A stretch of 64,000 nt of DNA, taken from NCBI RefSeq assembly GCF_042680125.1, contig NZ_JBHTNY010000023.1. One strand, given 5' to 3'. Numbering within the stretch: the first letter of the stretch is position 1; each line of letters begins with the position of its first letter. Both the position numbers and the translations under genes were made by a program. The notes beneath the pieces were generated by a model. That model searched no databases. It was not told where the DNA came from and saw only the letters and a list, made by a program, of their open reading frames with translations. This document shows positions 44,000 to 52,168 of the stretch, in pieces. This DNA comes from Robinsoniella peoriensis (GTDB lineage Bacteria > Bacillota > Clostridia > Lachnospirales > Lachnospiraceae).

Positions 44000-44063
44000 A
44001 ATAGCGCAAGCTGGCTTGTGCTATTCCTTAATTAGTAGTTTGAAACTATTTTTGTTTCAAACT
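44000..44063. repeat. Double-hairpin intergenic repeat, copy B
   Basis: Hairpin 1: AATAGCgCAAGC 44000-44011 with GCTTGtGCTATT 44014-44025. Linker CCTTAATTAGT. Hairpin 2: AGTTTGAAAC 44037-44046 with GTTTCAAACT 44054-44063, perfect. It lies in the 5' untranslated region of the 2487-residue gene, between its -10 box and start codon, so it would be part of the mRNA leader. Confidence 0.75.
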
Positions 44064-44092
44064 TTCTGATTCCGGAAACTTTATATAATCAC

Positions 44093-44158
44093 ATTATAGC
44101 AATCATTTGCTTCTAACTGTGAGGAGGTATTTTACTTGTTTAGGGGGATTTTTTTTAC
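44093..44158 (-). promoter_or_regulatory. Promoter with likely YesN site, giant glycosidase operon
   Basis: + strand TAGGGGGATTTTTTTTAC (44141-44158), in the transcribed direction GTAAAAAAAATCCCCCTA, followed after exactly 42 bases by TATAAT (complement of 44093-44098). One base differs from the site at 32471-32488 and the spacing is identical. Confidence 0.72.
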
Positions 44159-44249
44159 CGTCGGAAATTAAAACTGCCAGACTTCGCGCCTCCACCAGCA
44201 GTTTCTCTAATACTTTTCCAACATTGGGAAGTTTGCTCAGATCGCTCAT
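44103..44249 (-). pseudogene. Fragment of a TfoX C-terminal domain
   Basis: ATG 44249 starts MSDLSKLPNVGKVLEKLLVEAR, the helix-hairpin-helix opening of TfoX/Sxy C-terminal domains; after about 24 codons it passes into the promoter of the glycosidase operon, so the frame to 44103 is accidental. Its start overlaps the stop of the PurA-like fragment (TCATGA). Confidence 0.5.
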
Positions 44250-44768
44250 GATTGACACCTCACATCATTATGGGTCATGCCATCCGACCTGTAAATTTTA
44301 TACCCACAAAACAATTTTGTTAACATCTCTTCATTAATACCGTATTCATTGCAATGGGTAACCGCCAATGACTTTTTAACTGCGAACCCTTTACTGTCAT
44401 TTTCTATCCTGTCTTTCAAATCAACCAGATCCAATGTCCCATACCGTATGGTATCCTGATATGGATTTGGTATATTGGTTAAGTCTGTAATCTGAGAATT
44501 AATCTCTTTTTTTGAACACTCTGTATCAAACCTGCCTGCTCCATGCCGTGTCATATACGTTCTCGTTACATAACATACTTCCACATCGGCTTTTCTTTTT
44601 GCAATAATATCCATAGGGTTTTTGATACCTGTGCTGCTGGGTGTTAAATGCGGGGCATATTCCAGATTATTCTGATCAAGTAATAATCCCTGTGCCCCCT
44701 CAAAGATCACATAATCATAAAGATCGATGATACTGTCACCAGTAATCGAAATACCCTTTTTCATCTTA
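44246..44768 (-). pseudogene. PurA-like gene, C-terminal fragment (duplicate)
   Basis: 172 codons equal to the C-terminal half of the PurA-like gene at 62933-64000, with only a handful of amino-acid changes (VIFEGAQGLLLDQNN, VTRTYMTRHGAGRFDTE, THNDV). Similarity begins at KMKK (44768) and ends at HNDV (about 44263), after which the last residues differ. There is no start with a ribosome binding site. A relic of a duplication or insertion that separated the two copies by 18 kb. Confidence 0.85.
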
Positions 44769-45065
44769 GGTTAGAAAATGCCAGTTCTGCGTTAAGCCTT
44801 CCAAACGCCTGCCATGGTCCGCCCCCTTCTCTTTCCGTACACTACCTACATATACAAAGCGTCCCCCTTACTCAGCTAAACCCCAATATAATAAACCAGC
44901 AGAGAGTCTCAATTTCAAGTAATGACTCATAAGATTGTTTCGAATAGCGAGCCATAATCCGCTTATAAACTGTTCGTTGTAGTACTATTGCTAAATACAT
45001 GCTCAATATCCCAGGTTTTAAATGAAGTGTGTGTCTCATTGAAGTGTGTGCTCCACAATAGAAAA

Positions 45066-45098
45066 AGCATCCATGAACAAAAGCTGTTCATGGATGCT
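45066..45098. terminator. Terminator hairpin
   Basis: Perfect 14-bp stem AGCATCCATGAACA 45066-45079 / TGTTCATGGATGCT 45085-45098 with an A-run on the left. The rest of 44769-45267 has no convincing gene; an ORF at 45138-45275 (+, 45 codons) overlaps the next gene's end and has no ribosome binding site. Confidence 0.7.
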
Positions 45099-45267
45099 GG
45101 ATAAATATAAGAACGAAGCTATCATTTTCTTTCAATTATGGCACCTTATGGCACCAAAGCTCAGATTGTCTCAATGATGAGACCAGAACGCATAAACTCC
45201 CCCCGGAACATGGCAGACACCGTTTTGGACGTGGACATCCGGCTGGCTGCAGGTATAACTAAGCTCT

Positions 45268-45729
45268 TCATCTAATCTTTTCATTCAGCTGATATATCTT
45301 TACCAGCTTATCCGCACTGTTTTCCAACGATGCCTCATGGAGGGGTGAATATTTCTCATACAATTTTTGCGGCATTATTTTATCTGCAATCCGCTCAGAT
45401 GGAATACTATATTTCCATTGAATGTAGGTATAGATATCAGCCATCCATACTAAAACACTTTCGTCAAATTCTTCACTGATTTCAAATTCTACTTTTATCT
45501 TTATACCCAGGGTTTCCAGAATCTGCTTGGGCGTTTTATTCAGATAAAGCGGATTACCCTGATCCATGTTCCTGCGGTAGCAACTTTTCATATAATCTTC
45601 GATAACCTGAAAAGGATTCTTCGTATTCCTCCCAATCAGCTTAAATAAATATCTCGTTTTCTGGATCATACTGTCAAAATAGGCTTCATCATATGCTGTT
45701 TTACACATAACAGTCTCCCTCCTTATCAT
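45268..45729 (-). CDS. Unknown partner of the DUF3990-type gene, 153 aa
   Basis: Family not recognised. Mostly helical cytoplasmic protein; the second half (SVLVWMADIYTYIQWKYSIP, ... IMPQKLYEKYSPLHEAS) resembles the helical proteins commonly encoded next to DUF3990 genes. The frame overlaps the upstream DUF3990-type gene by 29 bases; the next Met, MCKTAYDEAYF at 45708, still overlaps it. Tight coupling suggests a two-protein unit, such as toxin and antitoxin, but which protein does what is not shown by the sequence. Confidence 0.65.
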   Translation of the reverse strand: MIRRETVMCKTAYDEAYFDSMIQKTRYLFKLIGRNTKNPFQVIEDYMKSCYRRNMDQGNPLYLNKTPKQILETLGIKIKVEFEISEEFDESVLVWMADIYTYIQWKYSIPSERIADKIMPQKLYEKYSPLHEASLENSADKLVKIYQLNEKIR

Positions 45730-46396
45730 ATTTCAGCAGATGATTTGCCGCATATTGGGCTGTTATTCCTGGTACTTCGTAGCCCTCTAGCAAGATCGCT
45801 CTCATTCTTCCCTGCATGAATTTATTAACTTCTCGCCTTGCTCTGATATCTTCTTCTCTATGGTTTTCCTCTTGCTCTACTTCATATGAACCTGTCCATT
45901 TTATCTGTGCAAATGCCTTTGGCGATTTTATAAAAATCTGATTTCCCAAAGACCCTTTATAAAATAGCCGCTCCACTTCAGTTATATTAATCTGGTTCGT
46001 CAGGAAAGCCTCCACAACCTGCGTATAGCTGTCATCAGCCCGATACCCTTTTATCATATCGTATTTATCTGTGTTAACTTTGTACATTTCTATCAATTTA
46101 CTACCCACTATTGCAGAAGCTTCCTGATTGGTCCCCCTGTTTGAAATCACCTCTGCGATCCATACCAGTACACCTTGTTCATTTAAATCCAAAACGCTCA
46201 GTCCGGTTGTATTTAAATCATACTGATTTACAATTGATTTCTCTGGATTACCATTTAAAGTTGCCCAACTACTGGCACGATCCTCGTATTCTGTTGTATA
46301 AAATCCGTTTCCATAATCATTATCCTCTTTCCCTCCAAGATATACGGGCTTTTGAATAATGTGATCTGAACCATGAAACACTTTCACTACTCCCAT
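45701..46396 (-). CDS. DUF3990-type protein, ADP-ribosyltransferase-like fold
   Basis: 231 residues. Opening motif VKVFHGSDHIIQKP, then LGGKEDNDYGNGFYTTEYEDRA with SWA, matches DUF3990: an H-G-S strand, a G-x-GFYTT loop and a later helix region reminiscent of NAD-using ADP-ribosyltransferases. No signal peptide, so it acts inside the cell or is delivered by another route. It is the first gene of a two-gene unit. DUF3990 genes are often found in pairs with small helical proteins and have been suggested to be toxin parts or phage-defence effectors. Catalytic activity is an inference. Confidence 0.75.
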   Translation of the reverse strand: MGVVKVFHGSDHIIQKPVYLGGKEDNDYGNGFYTTEYEDRASSWATLNGNPEKSIVNQYDLNTTGLSVLDLNEQGVLVWIAEVISNRGTNQEASAIVGSKLIEMYKVNTDKYDMIKGYRADDSYTQVVEAFLTNQINITEVERLFYKGSLGNQIFIKSPKAFAQIKWTGSYEVEQEENHREEDIRARREVNKFMQGRMRAILLEGYEVPGITAQYAANHLLKYDKEGDCYV

Positions 46397-46643
46397 ATTG
46401 TCTATTCTCCAATCTCTTTGATTGATTTGCAGACTCTAATTTATGAATCCTGCTTTCCTGAAGAAAATTATAACATACAATACATATTGATACAAAAGGA
46501 AATCTTTATCTACAATGACATTATTTCTTTTGCTCACTTATTCTTTTATCATATTTGATAATCGATTTACTTTATGATATATTAATATAAGGATAGAAAT
46601 TTCTTATTTTCTTACTTAAATAATTATAAGAGAGGTATGATTT

Positions 46644-47663
46644 ATGTCTTCGACAATTCATGATGTTGCGACGTTAGCTGGCTTATCACTCGGCACAGTT
46701 TCTAAATATATTAATGGCGTTCCCGTTAAAGAGGCGAACCGGGTTCGCATAGAAAATGCAATAAAACAATTAAACTACCGTCCTAATAACATAGCTAAGG
46801 GCCTTAGAACCAGCAAATCTTTTGCCGTAGCCGTTCTATGTCCAATGCTCTCCAGCATTTATTGTGCAACAATTATCGCTTCTATTGAAAAATATCTCCT
46901 TCCCAGAGGTTATTGTGTAATTGTAAGTGAATGCCACGATGATGCTGATATGGAACTTAAAAAAACGGCCTTTCTCTTAGACCGCATGGTGGATGGCATA
47001 ATACTGCTTCCATTCTCCACAGATGGAAAGCAAATTGATATGATTCAGCAAGATAAAATTCCACTTGTGTTAATTGACCAGCTCATACCAACTCATCCAA
47101 CAGACTGCGTTGTATTAGATAACGAATTGTCTACGTTTAAACCTGTGGAAACTTTGATTAAAATGGGGCATACAGAAATTGCTATACTTACCGGTGATCC
47201 ACATTTATATACAGCAATGGGACGTATTAACGGATATAAGAATGCAATGAATAAATATCATCTCCCGATTCATGACTACTATATCAAAAATGGACATTAT
47301 ACTATGTCAGGCGGCTATGAAGCCATCATGGATCTGTATCAGGGAAGCCATCTCCCATCAGCAATATTAATCAGTAACTATGATATGACTATCGGAGGGT
47401 TTCTGGCCATCAATTATCTGAAATTAAAAGTCCCGGATGATGTATCTATTATTGGATATGACAATCTTCCTATCTCCCAGGTTGTTACGCCTCCGTTATC
47501 CCTCATTGAACAACCTATGGATAAAATGGGCTATCACGCTGCCAAACTTCTATATGCCCGTATGAAAGGTGATTATACGGATTATCCTAAGGTACTTGTG
47601 CACAATGCAACATTTACCGTTAAAGAAAGTGTAAAAAATTTAAATGGGAACGTTGTCAGGTAA
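46644..47663 (+). CDS. LacI-family transcriptional regulator
   Basis: 339 residues: N-terminal HTH (TIHDVATLAGLSLGTVSKYING) and hinge helix (NIAKGLRT), then a periplasmic-binding-protein-like sensor domain (VAVLCPMLSSIYCATIIASIE ... IIGYDNLPISQVVTPPLSLIEQP). GAGAGG before ATG 46644. It is divergent from nothing close but adjoins the fucosidase operon, and TGAACCGTTTCA-type palindromes of LacI class stand before the binding-protein and GH98 genes, so it is the likely local repressor. No such site is seen before its own gene. Confidence 0.92.
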   Translation: MSSTIHDVATLAGLSLGTVSKYINGVPVKEANRVRIENAIKQLNYRPNNIAKGLRTSKSFAVAVLCPMLSSIYCATIIASIEKYLLPRGYCVIVSECHDDADMELKKTAFLLDRMVDGIILLPFSTDGKQIDMIQQDKIPLVLIDQLIPTHPTDCVVLDNELSTFKPVETLIKMGHTEIAILTGDPHLYTAMGRINGYKNAMNKYHLPIHDYYIKNGHYTMSGGYEAIMDLYQGSHLPSAILISNYDMTIGGFLAINYLKLKVPDDVSIIGYDNLPISQVVTPPLSLIEQPMDKMGYHAAKLLYARMKGDYTDYPKVLVHNATFTVKESVKNLNGNVVR

Positions 47664-47754
47664 TTCACTTAATTATGGCAACGCCCCATTATAAATATAA
47701 AACGAAAAAGCAGATTCCGAAGAACCCGCCATTTAAAACATAACATATAGAGTA

Positions 47755-50139
47755 TTATTTTCTCGTTATCGTGTATCTTGCTCCTTTTTTTGTAGGAAAT
47801 TCGATTATACAGGAGGAAATATAAGTAACCTGAAGCTCATCTTCTGCTTCTGTCTCTGCCTTAATTGGTTCCCGATATCTGACCCTTGCCTTTTCTCCCA
47901 GATTAGAAACAATAAATGCTTCTGCTAAGTTTCCTTCTTTCCATCTTATCGAAACCTCAAATCCTCCTTCTGCCAATATTCCTTCCATGCTGCCCTCTGT
48001 CCAGTTTTTTGGTAAAGCGGGCAATAATTCAATTTCATCCAGATAACTCTGAACAAACATTGCAGCAACTCCGGCTGCGCTTCCTAAATTACCGTCGATT
48101 TGAAACACTTCTCTTTCTCCATCATTCTCTCCCAAAGGAGGATGCAAATCAAATAAATTATCATACGTTGATTTTTGTAATAAACATTTCAGATAGTAAA
48201 AAGCATGCTCTCCATCCTGAAGTCTGGCAAATAAATTAATGAGCCATGCACAGCTCCAGCCAATATGTCCACCACCGGATTTTAATCTTCGCTCAATTAA
48301 TTTTTGACATGCAATTACTAGTTCTTTGTTATCCCTTTTATTAATTACCCTACCCGGATGGAATCCCACCAGCGGCGAAAAGTGGCGATGACCAGAATCC
48401 TTTTCCTGGAATTCCGATATCCATTCCAGAAGCTGTCCATCTTTTCCTGTTTTGTATTCCGGAAGTTTTGCTAATTTAGTTTTTATTTCGTCATAAAAAC
48501 TATCCCGTTCGCCTAAAACTTCGTATGTCTTTAATAAATTCATAAATAGTTCTTTCATTAATGAAATATCCATTGTAGTTGAATTGCTTACCGCACACTC
48601 TGTTCCATTTTTATCATAAAATGTGTTTTCCGGAGAAGTGGACGGCGCCGTATGTAAGTATCCATCACGCCCTTCTATTAACCAGTCTGCACAAAACCGG
48701 GCTGCACCAAGCATAACCGGCCATAGCTCATGTCTAAGAAAGTCTGTATCCTTTGTGAATCGGTAGTAATCATAAATCTGATTGGTCAGCCATACACCGC
48801 CCATTGGCCAGAACGCATATTTTGCCAGCCCGCCTACAGGGGAAGTTTGTCTCCAGATATCTATATTGTGATTCGCCAGCCACCCCTTGCAGTGAAGCTG
48901 GGATTTAGCGGATTTCTGGCCTTCTATGCTCAATTCTTTCACCATTTTCATCAGTGGTTCATGGCATTCAAGCAGATTACATGGCCCAATCATCCAGTAA
49001 TTCATCTGCGTATTGATATTTATTGTCCAGTTACAGCTCCATACCGGCCGCACACTATCGCTCCATATCCCCTGCAGATTAGCAGGCTGTGAGCCTGTTC
49101 TGGAACTTGCTATCATCAGATATCTGGAATAATGAAAGTACAGGCAAAATAACCCGTTGTCTTCCTCACCACTTTTCAGCCGCTCTAACCTTTCTGATGT
49201 TGACAGCTCATCTCTGCTTTCATTGAGTGTAAAATACATTTTATGAAACAATTTCTGATAATCCACAGTATGCCTGTCCAAGAGCTGTTGATAAGTGTAC
49301 TGACGTAACCCGAATAATTGTTTTGCACAATCTTCCTGCAGTACCTCTTCCCTTTGTTCTATTTTCTCAAAATAACTTTTATATCCACAGGCTGCGGCAA
49401 GAAGCATTGTTATTTCTGTGGCTCCTTTTATTTTGATCTTACCGTCTTTTATATAAGACGAGCCGCCCCCGGTACAAATTTCCATCCGACAGATTGCTTT
49501 CATACCCGGTTTATCTTCATCATAACGGATTGGCTGGTCACATTCTATATAATTTGGTACCACATGTGATGGTGCCTGCTCTGATAAAATCATCGTATTC
49601 GCATCTGGAACTGTAACCTGATGTTGTAACGGACTGTCCAGCCATAGAGTCATATCTATCCTGGAAACCGGATCCACTTTTATTTTAATCATTATCACAT
49701 TATCTTCGTAAGATGCCAGAACCTGGCTTGTGACGTTTGCATTATTTATTTTGTAGGAAACGGTGTGTACTGCCCTTTCAAGATCCAAACACCTTTTATA
49801 ATCGGTAATGCAATCGCTGTTTGTATGATCCAATTCATAATGCAGTAATCCTAATGGCATATAGGACTCATTATAATCACCCAGTAAGCTGCTTTCTGTC
49901 AGCTCTTCTGCCTCTTTATACTGTTCATTTAGCGTAAGGGTCTGTATCTTACGAATTGTTTCTTCCGGAATTTCCCTTTCATCGCCGCGCTTACAGCCAG
50001 ACCAGAAAGTATCCAGATTCAGTAAGATTTTTTCCCGGGGTATCCCGCCAAACACCATTGCTCCCAGGCGTCCATTTCCTATGGGTAAAGCTTCACTAAA
50101 CGAGCGGGCAGGACTTTTATACCATAATTCTGTATTCAT
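47755..50139 (-). CDS. GH95 alpha-L-fucosidase
   Basis: 794 residues, full length. N-terminal signature ALPIGNGRLGAMVFGG (about 18-33) and LNLDTFWSG; central (alpha/alpha)6 barrel with NWTININTQMNYW (about 370), SPVGGLAKYAFWPMGGVWL, TAPSTSPENTFYD (about 500; the Glu is the expected catalytic acid), and FQIDGNLGSAAGVAAM (about 680; expected Asp). GH95 enzymes remove alpha-1,2-linked fucose by inversion, with Asn residues in the NxN motif helping the base. No signal peptide, so it is cytosolic and acts on imported oligosaccharides. Last gene of the binding-protein/permease operon. Confidence 0.93.
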   Translation of the reverse strand: MNTELWYKSPARSFSEALPIGNGRLGAMVFGGIPREKILLNLDTFWSGCKRGDEREIPEETIRKIQTLTLNEQYKEAEELTESSLLGDYNESYMPLGLLHYELDHTNSDCITDYKRCLDLERAVHTVSYKINNANVTSQVLASYEDNVIMIKIKVDPVSRIDMTLWLDSPLQHQVTVPDANTMILSEQAPSHVVPNYIECDQPIRYDEDKPGMKAICRMEICTGGGSSYIKDGKIKIKGATEITMLLAAACGYKSYFEKIEQREEVLQEDCAKQLFGLRQYTYQQLLDRHTVDYQKLFHKMYFTLNESRDELSTSERLERLKSGEEDNGLFCLYFHYSRYLMIASSRTGSQPANLQGIWSDSVRPVWSCNWTININTQMNYWMIGPCNLLECHEPLMKMVKELSIEGQKSAKSQLHCKGWLANHNIDIWRQTSPVGGLAKYAFWPMGGVWLTNQIYDYYRFTKDTDFLRHELWPVMLGAARFCADWLIEGRDGYLHTAPSTSPENTFYDKNGTECAVSNSTTMDISLMKELFMNLLKTYEVLGERDSFYDEIKTKLAKLPEYKTGKDGQLLEWISEFQEKDSGHRHFSPLVGFHPGRVINKRDNKELVIACQKLIERRLKSGGGHIGWSCAWLINLFARLQDGEHAFYYLKCLLQKSTYDNLFDLHPPLGENDGEREVFQIDGNLGSAAGVAAMFVQSYLDEIELLPALPKNWTEGSMEGILAEGGFEVSIRWKEGNLAEAFIVSNLGEKARVRYREPIKAETEAEDELQVTYISSCIIEFPTKKGARYTITRK

Positions 50140-50151
50140 TGGAACTATCTC

Positions 50152-51003
50152 CTATTCTTTTACTGCGCCGGAAGTAACTCCATTTACAATATATTTTTGT
50201 GCAAATATAAAAAGTATAATTGTTGGAACTGATATTAAAACCAGCGCCGCATTATAGCGCCCCAGATTTTGGGCAGACATACCATATGCACCCTTAAAAG
50301 CATTTACAGCCACCGTAGTTGTATACTTATTGTCCTGTGTCAGGAACATCAGAGGGAACAGAAAATCCTGGAATGACCACATAATCTGAAGAACAGCCAG
50401 ATTAATTACCGCAGGCTTAGCCAATGGAAAATATATGGCAAAAAAAGTTTTCTTAATTGAAGCCCCATCTACATTAGCTGATTCCATTAATTCTCCCGGC
50501 AATCCATCAAAAAAATTCTTCATCATCAGAACACCAAATGGTATGGTAATCAACGTCTCTGACAAAAATACTGCTACGTGCGAATTATATAAATGAGCTG
50601 TTTTATATATGTAAAATAAAGGAATAATCAAAATGGGACCTGAAATTGCCAGGCACATAATAACCATGTTAAAAATCAATTTACTGCCTGTAAAATTAAT
50701 TTTAGAAAATGCAAAACCTGAAAGAGAACATATAAATACCAGTAAAACGCTTGCACAAACTGCATTGATGATAGAATTTACAAAATATTTGTAGAATGAA
50801 ACCCCGTTGACCTTATTGGTAAGTACATAAATATAATTTTGAAAACCATTTACCTTCATCGAATCTTTTAGTAAAGAATAAATTGGAACAGCCCATATAA
50901 GTACCATAACAATTAAAAACACTACCATTACCGCTTTATTTCCTTTTGAAATAGAAAATAAATCTTGTTCCAATTCTGTTTGTTTTTTCTTTTTCTTACC
51001 CAT
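50152..51003 (-). CDS. Carbohydrate ABC permease, MalG type (second locus)
   Basis: 283 residues with a basic N-terminal extension (MGKKKKKQTELEQD), six membrane segments and EAA loop ELMESANVDGASIKKTFFAIYFP. Ends VTSGAVKE-stop. Stop lies 12 bases before the fucosidase start; start is 7 bases after the MalF-type stop. Confidence 0.92.
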   Translation of the reverse strand: MGKKKKKQTELEQDLFSISKGNKAVMVVFLIVMVLIWAVPIYSLLKDSMKVNGFQNYIYVLTNKVNGVSFYKYFVNSIINAVCASVLLVFICSLSGFAFSKINFTGSKLIFNMVIMCLAISGPILIIPLFYIYKTAHLYNSHVAVFLSETLITIPFGVLMMKNFFDGLPGELMESANVDGASIKKTFFAIYFPLAKPAVINLAVLQIMWSFQDFLFPLMFLTQDNKYTTTVAVNAFKGAYGMSAQNLGRYNAALVLISVPTIILFIFAQKYIVNGVTSGAVKE

Positions 51004-51009
51004 AACCCA

Positions 51010-51915
51010 CTACTCCTTTCCACTGGTTAATTTCAACTGTATAAATGATATCAGAAAAGCAAGTAAAAGCACCACTAATGCAGCGGCACAAACCATTCCG
51101 ATATTGGATCCTGCCGATCGGGAGGCTCGATAGATATAGGTACCTATAATCTCTGTAATACCGCCTGGTCCACCGTCTGTCATCAGGAAAACTCTTTCCA
51201 TTTCACGAAAACCTGATAATAGCATAGATAAGATAATCGTCTTGTGTGTATTCTTAAGCATTGGATAGATTACCATAAACAACTGATGTCTCATCTTTGC
51301 ACCATCCACTGTTGCCGCTTCTAATACACTGGTACTTATCGTAGTCAGGTCCGCTGTATAATACATAATCGGAATCCCGATCAAAAATATAGACATTGTA
51401 CATACGGAGAACATCGCAAGAGTAGGATCTGCCAGCCAGCGCTGGGCAAGGCTGTCTAATCCAATGATTCGTAAGATCTGATTCACCATTCCATTTTTAT
51501 ATTCCAGAATAGAACTGAAAACCGCTGCCATTAAAGCAATCGGGAGCATCGACGGAATAAAAAAAAGTGCATGGAAAAATCTTTTTCCCCTGATTCTAAA
51601 GTTTAGAATAATTGCAATAAAAAATCCGATTGTTAAACCACATAATATATTGGCTGCTGCTAAAATAAATGTATTGATTAATGCTCTTCCAAAAGAGGCA
51701 TCTTTTAGAAGGATCTTAAAATTCTCCAGTCCTACAAACTCTGGGTTTTTAAAGGAAATCGTTACATTGTATAAGCAATTTTTAAATAAGAAATAAAAAC
51801 TATACCCCAACAGTCCCACAAATATGATAATGAGTGGTAATAAAAATAAAAAACCGGCCATATTATTTCTTTTATTTATACCGCTGCTGTTCTTCTTTTT
51901 TGCGATTTCTTTCAT
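51010..51915 (-). CDS. Carbohydrate ABC permease, MalF type (second locus)
   Basis: 301 residues, first segment about 19-42 (AGFLFLLPLIIIFVGLLGYSF), EAA loop VLEAATVDGAKMRHQLFMVIYPML. Pairs with the MalG-type permease below and the binding lipoprotein above. The gene follows the binding protein after a 250-base gap that holds a repeat element and a hairpin. Confidence 0.92.
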   Translation of the reverse strand: MKEIAKKKNSSGINKRNNMAGFLFLLPLIIIFVGLLGYSFYFLFKNCLYNVTISFKNPEFVGLENFKILLKDASFGRALINTFILAAANILCGLTIGFFIAIILNFRIRGKRFFHALFFIPSMLPIALMAAVFSSILEYKNGMVNQILRIIGLDSLAQRWLADPTLAMFSVCTMSIFLIGIPIMYYTADLTTISTSVLEAATVDGAKMRHQLFMVIYPMLKNTHKTIILSMLLSGFREMERVFLMTDGGPGGITEIIGTYIYRASRSAGSNIGMVCAAALVVLLLAFLISFIQLKLTSGKE

Positions 51916-51942
51916 GATTTCTATCTGCCTCCATATCTATAA

Positions 51943-51972
51943 AAGCCGGCGGACCATTACGCCTGCCGGCTT
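51943..51972 (-). terminator. Intercistronic hairpin with T-run
   Basis: AAGCCGGC 51943-51950 pairs with GCCGGCTT 51965-51972; in the transcribed direction TTTTATAG follows. A leaky terminator between binding protein and permeases, in the same place as the hairpin at 30902-30931 in the first locus. Confidence 0.65.
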
Positions 51973-52002
51973 AATTTCTTTTATAGACCACCAGTTACTA
52001 CA

Positions 52003-52168
52003 CTAGAGCGTGTTTTAAAATTGCTTTCTGGCAGCTGTGCGTCACAGTTTGTGGGAGATTTGTCCCGGATGAAGGGCGCGTAGCGGGCTACGTAACCTGA
52101 ATTCGGGGCAAATATGCCGCAAAGTGGGGCGTGCAGCTGGCAGGAATGAATTTTCAAACACGCTCTAG
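52003..52168. repeat. Complete palindromic MITE-like element, 166 bp
   Basis: Terminal repeats CTAGAGCGTGTTTT and cAAACACGCTCTAG; the outer 46 bases on each side pair imperfectly, and the core has a GTAGCCCGCTAC hairpin, so the whole element is one long cruciform. The end supplies the TAG stop of the binding-protein gene. A truncated copy lies at 13289-13416 in the other orientation. No ORF inside has coding character. Confidence 0.85.

Noticed and set aside
44103..44249. A complete 48-codon gene overlapping the PurA-like fragment
   Set aside because: Only the first half resembles TfoX; the second half is the promoter and YesN-like site of the glycosidase operon.
45138..45275. Small plus-strand ORF of 45 codons
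   Set aside because: No ribosome binding site, overlaps the end of the 153-residue gene and shows no recognisable pattern.
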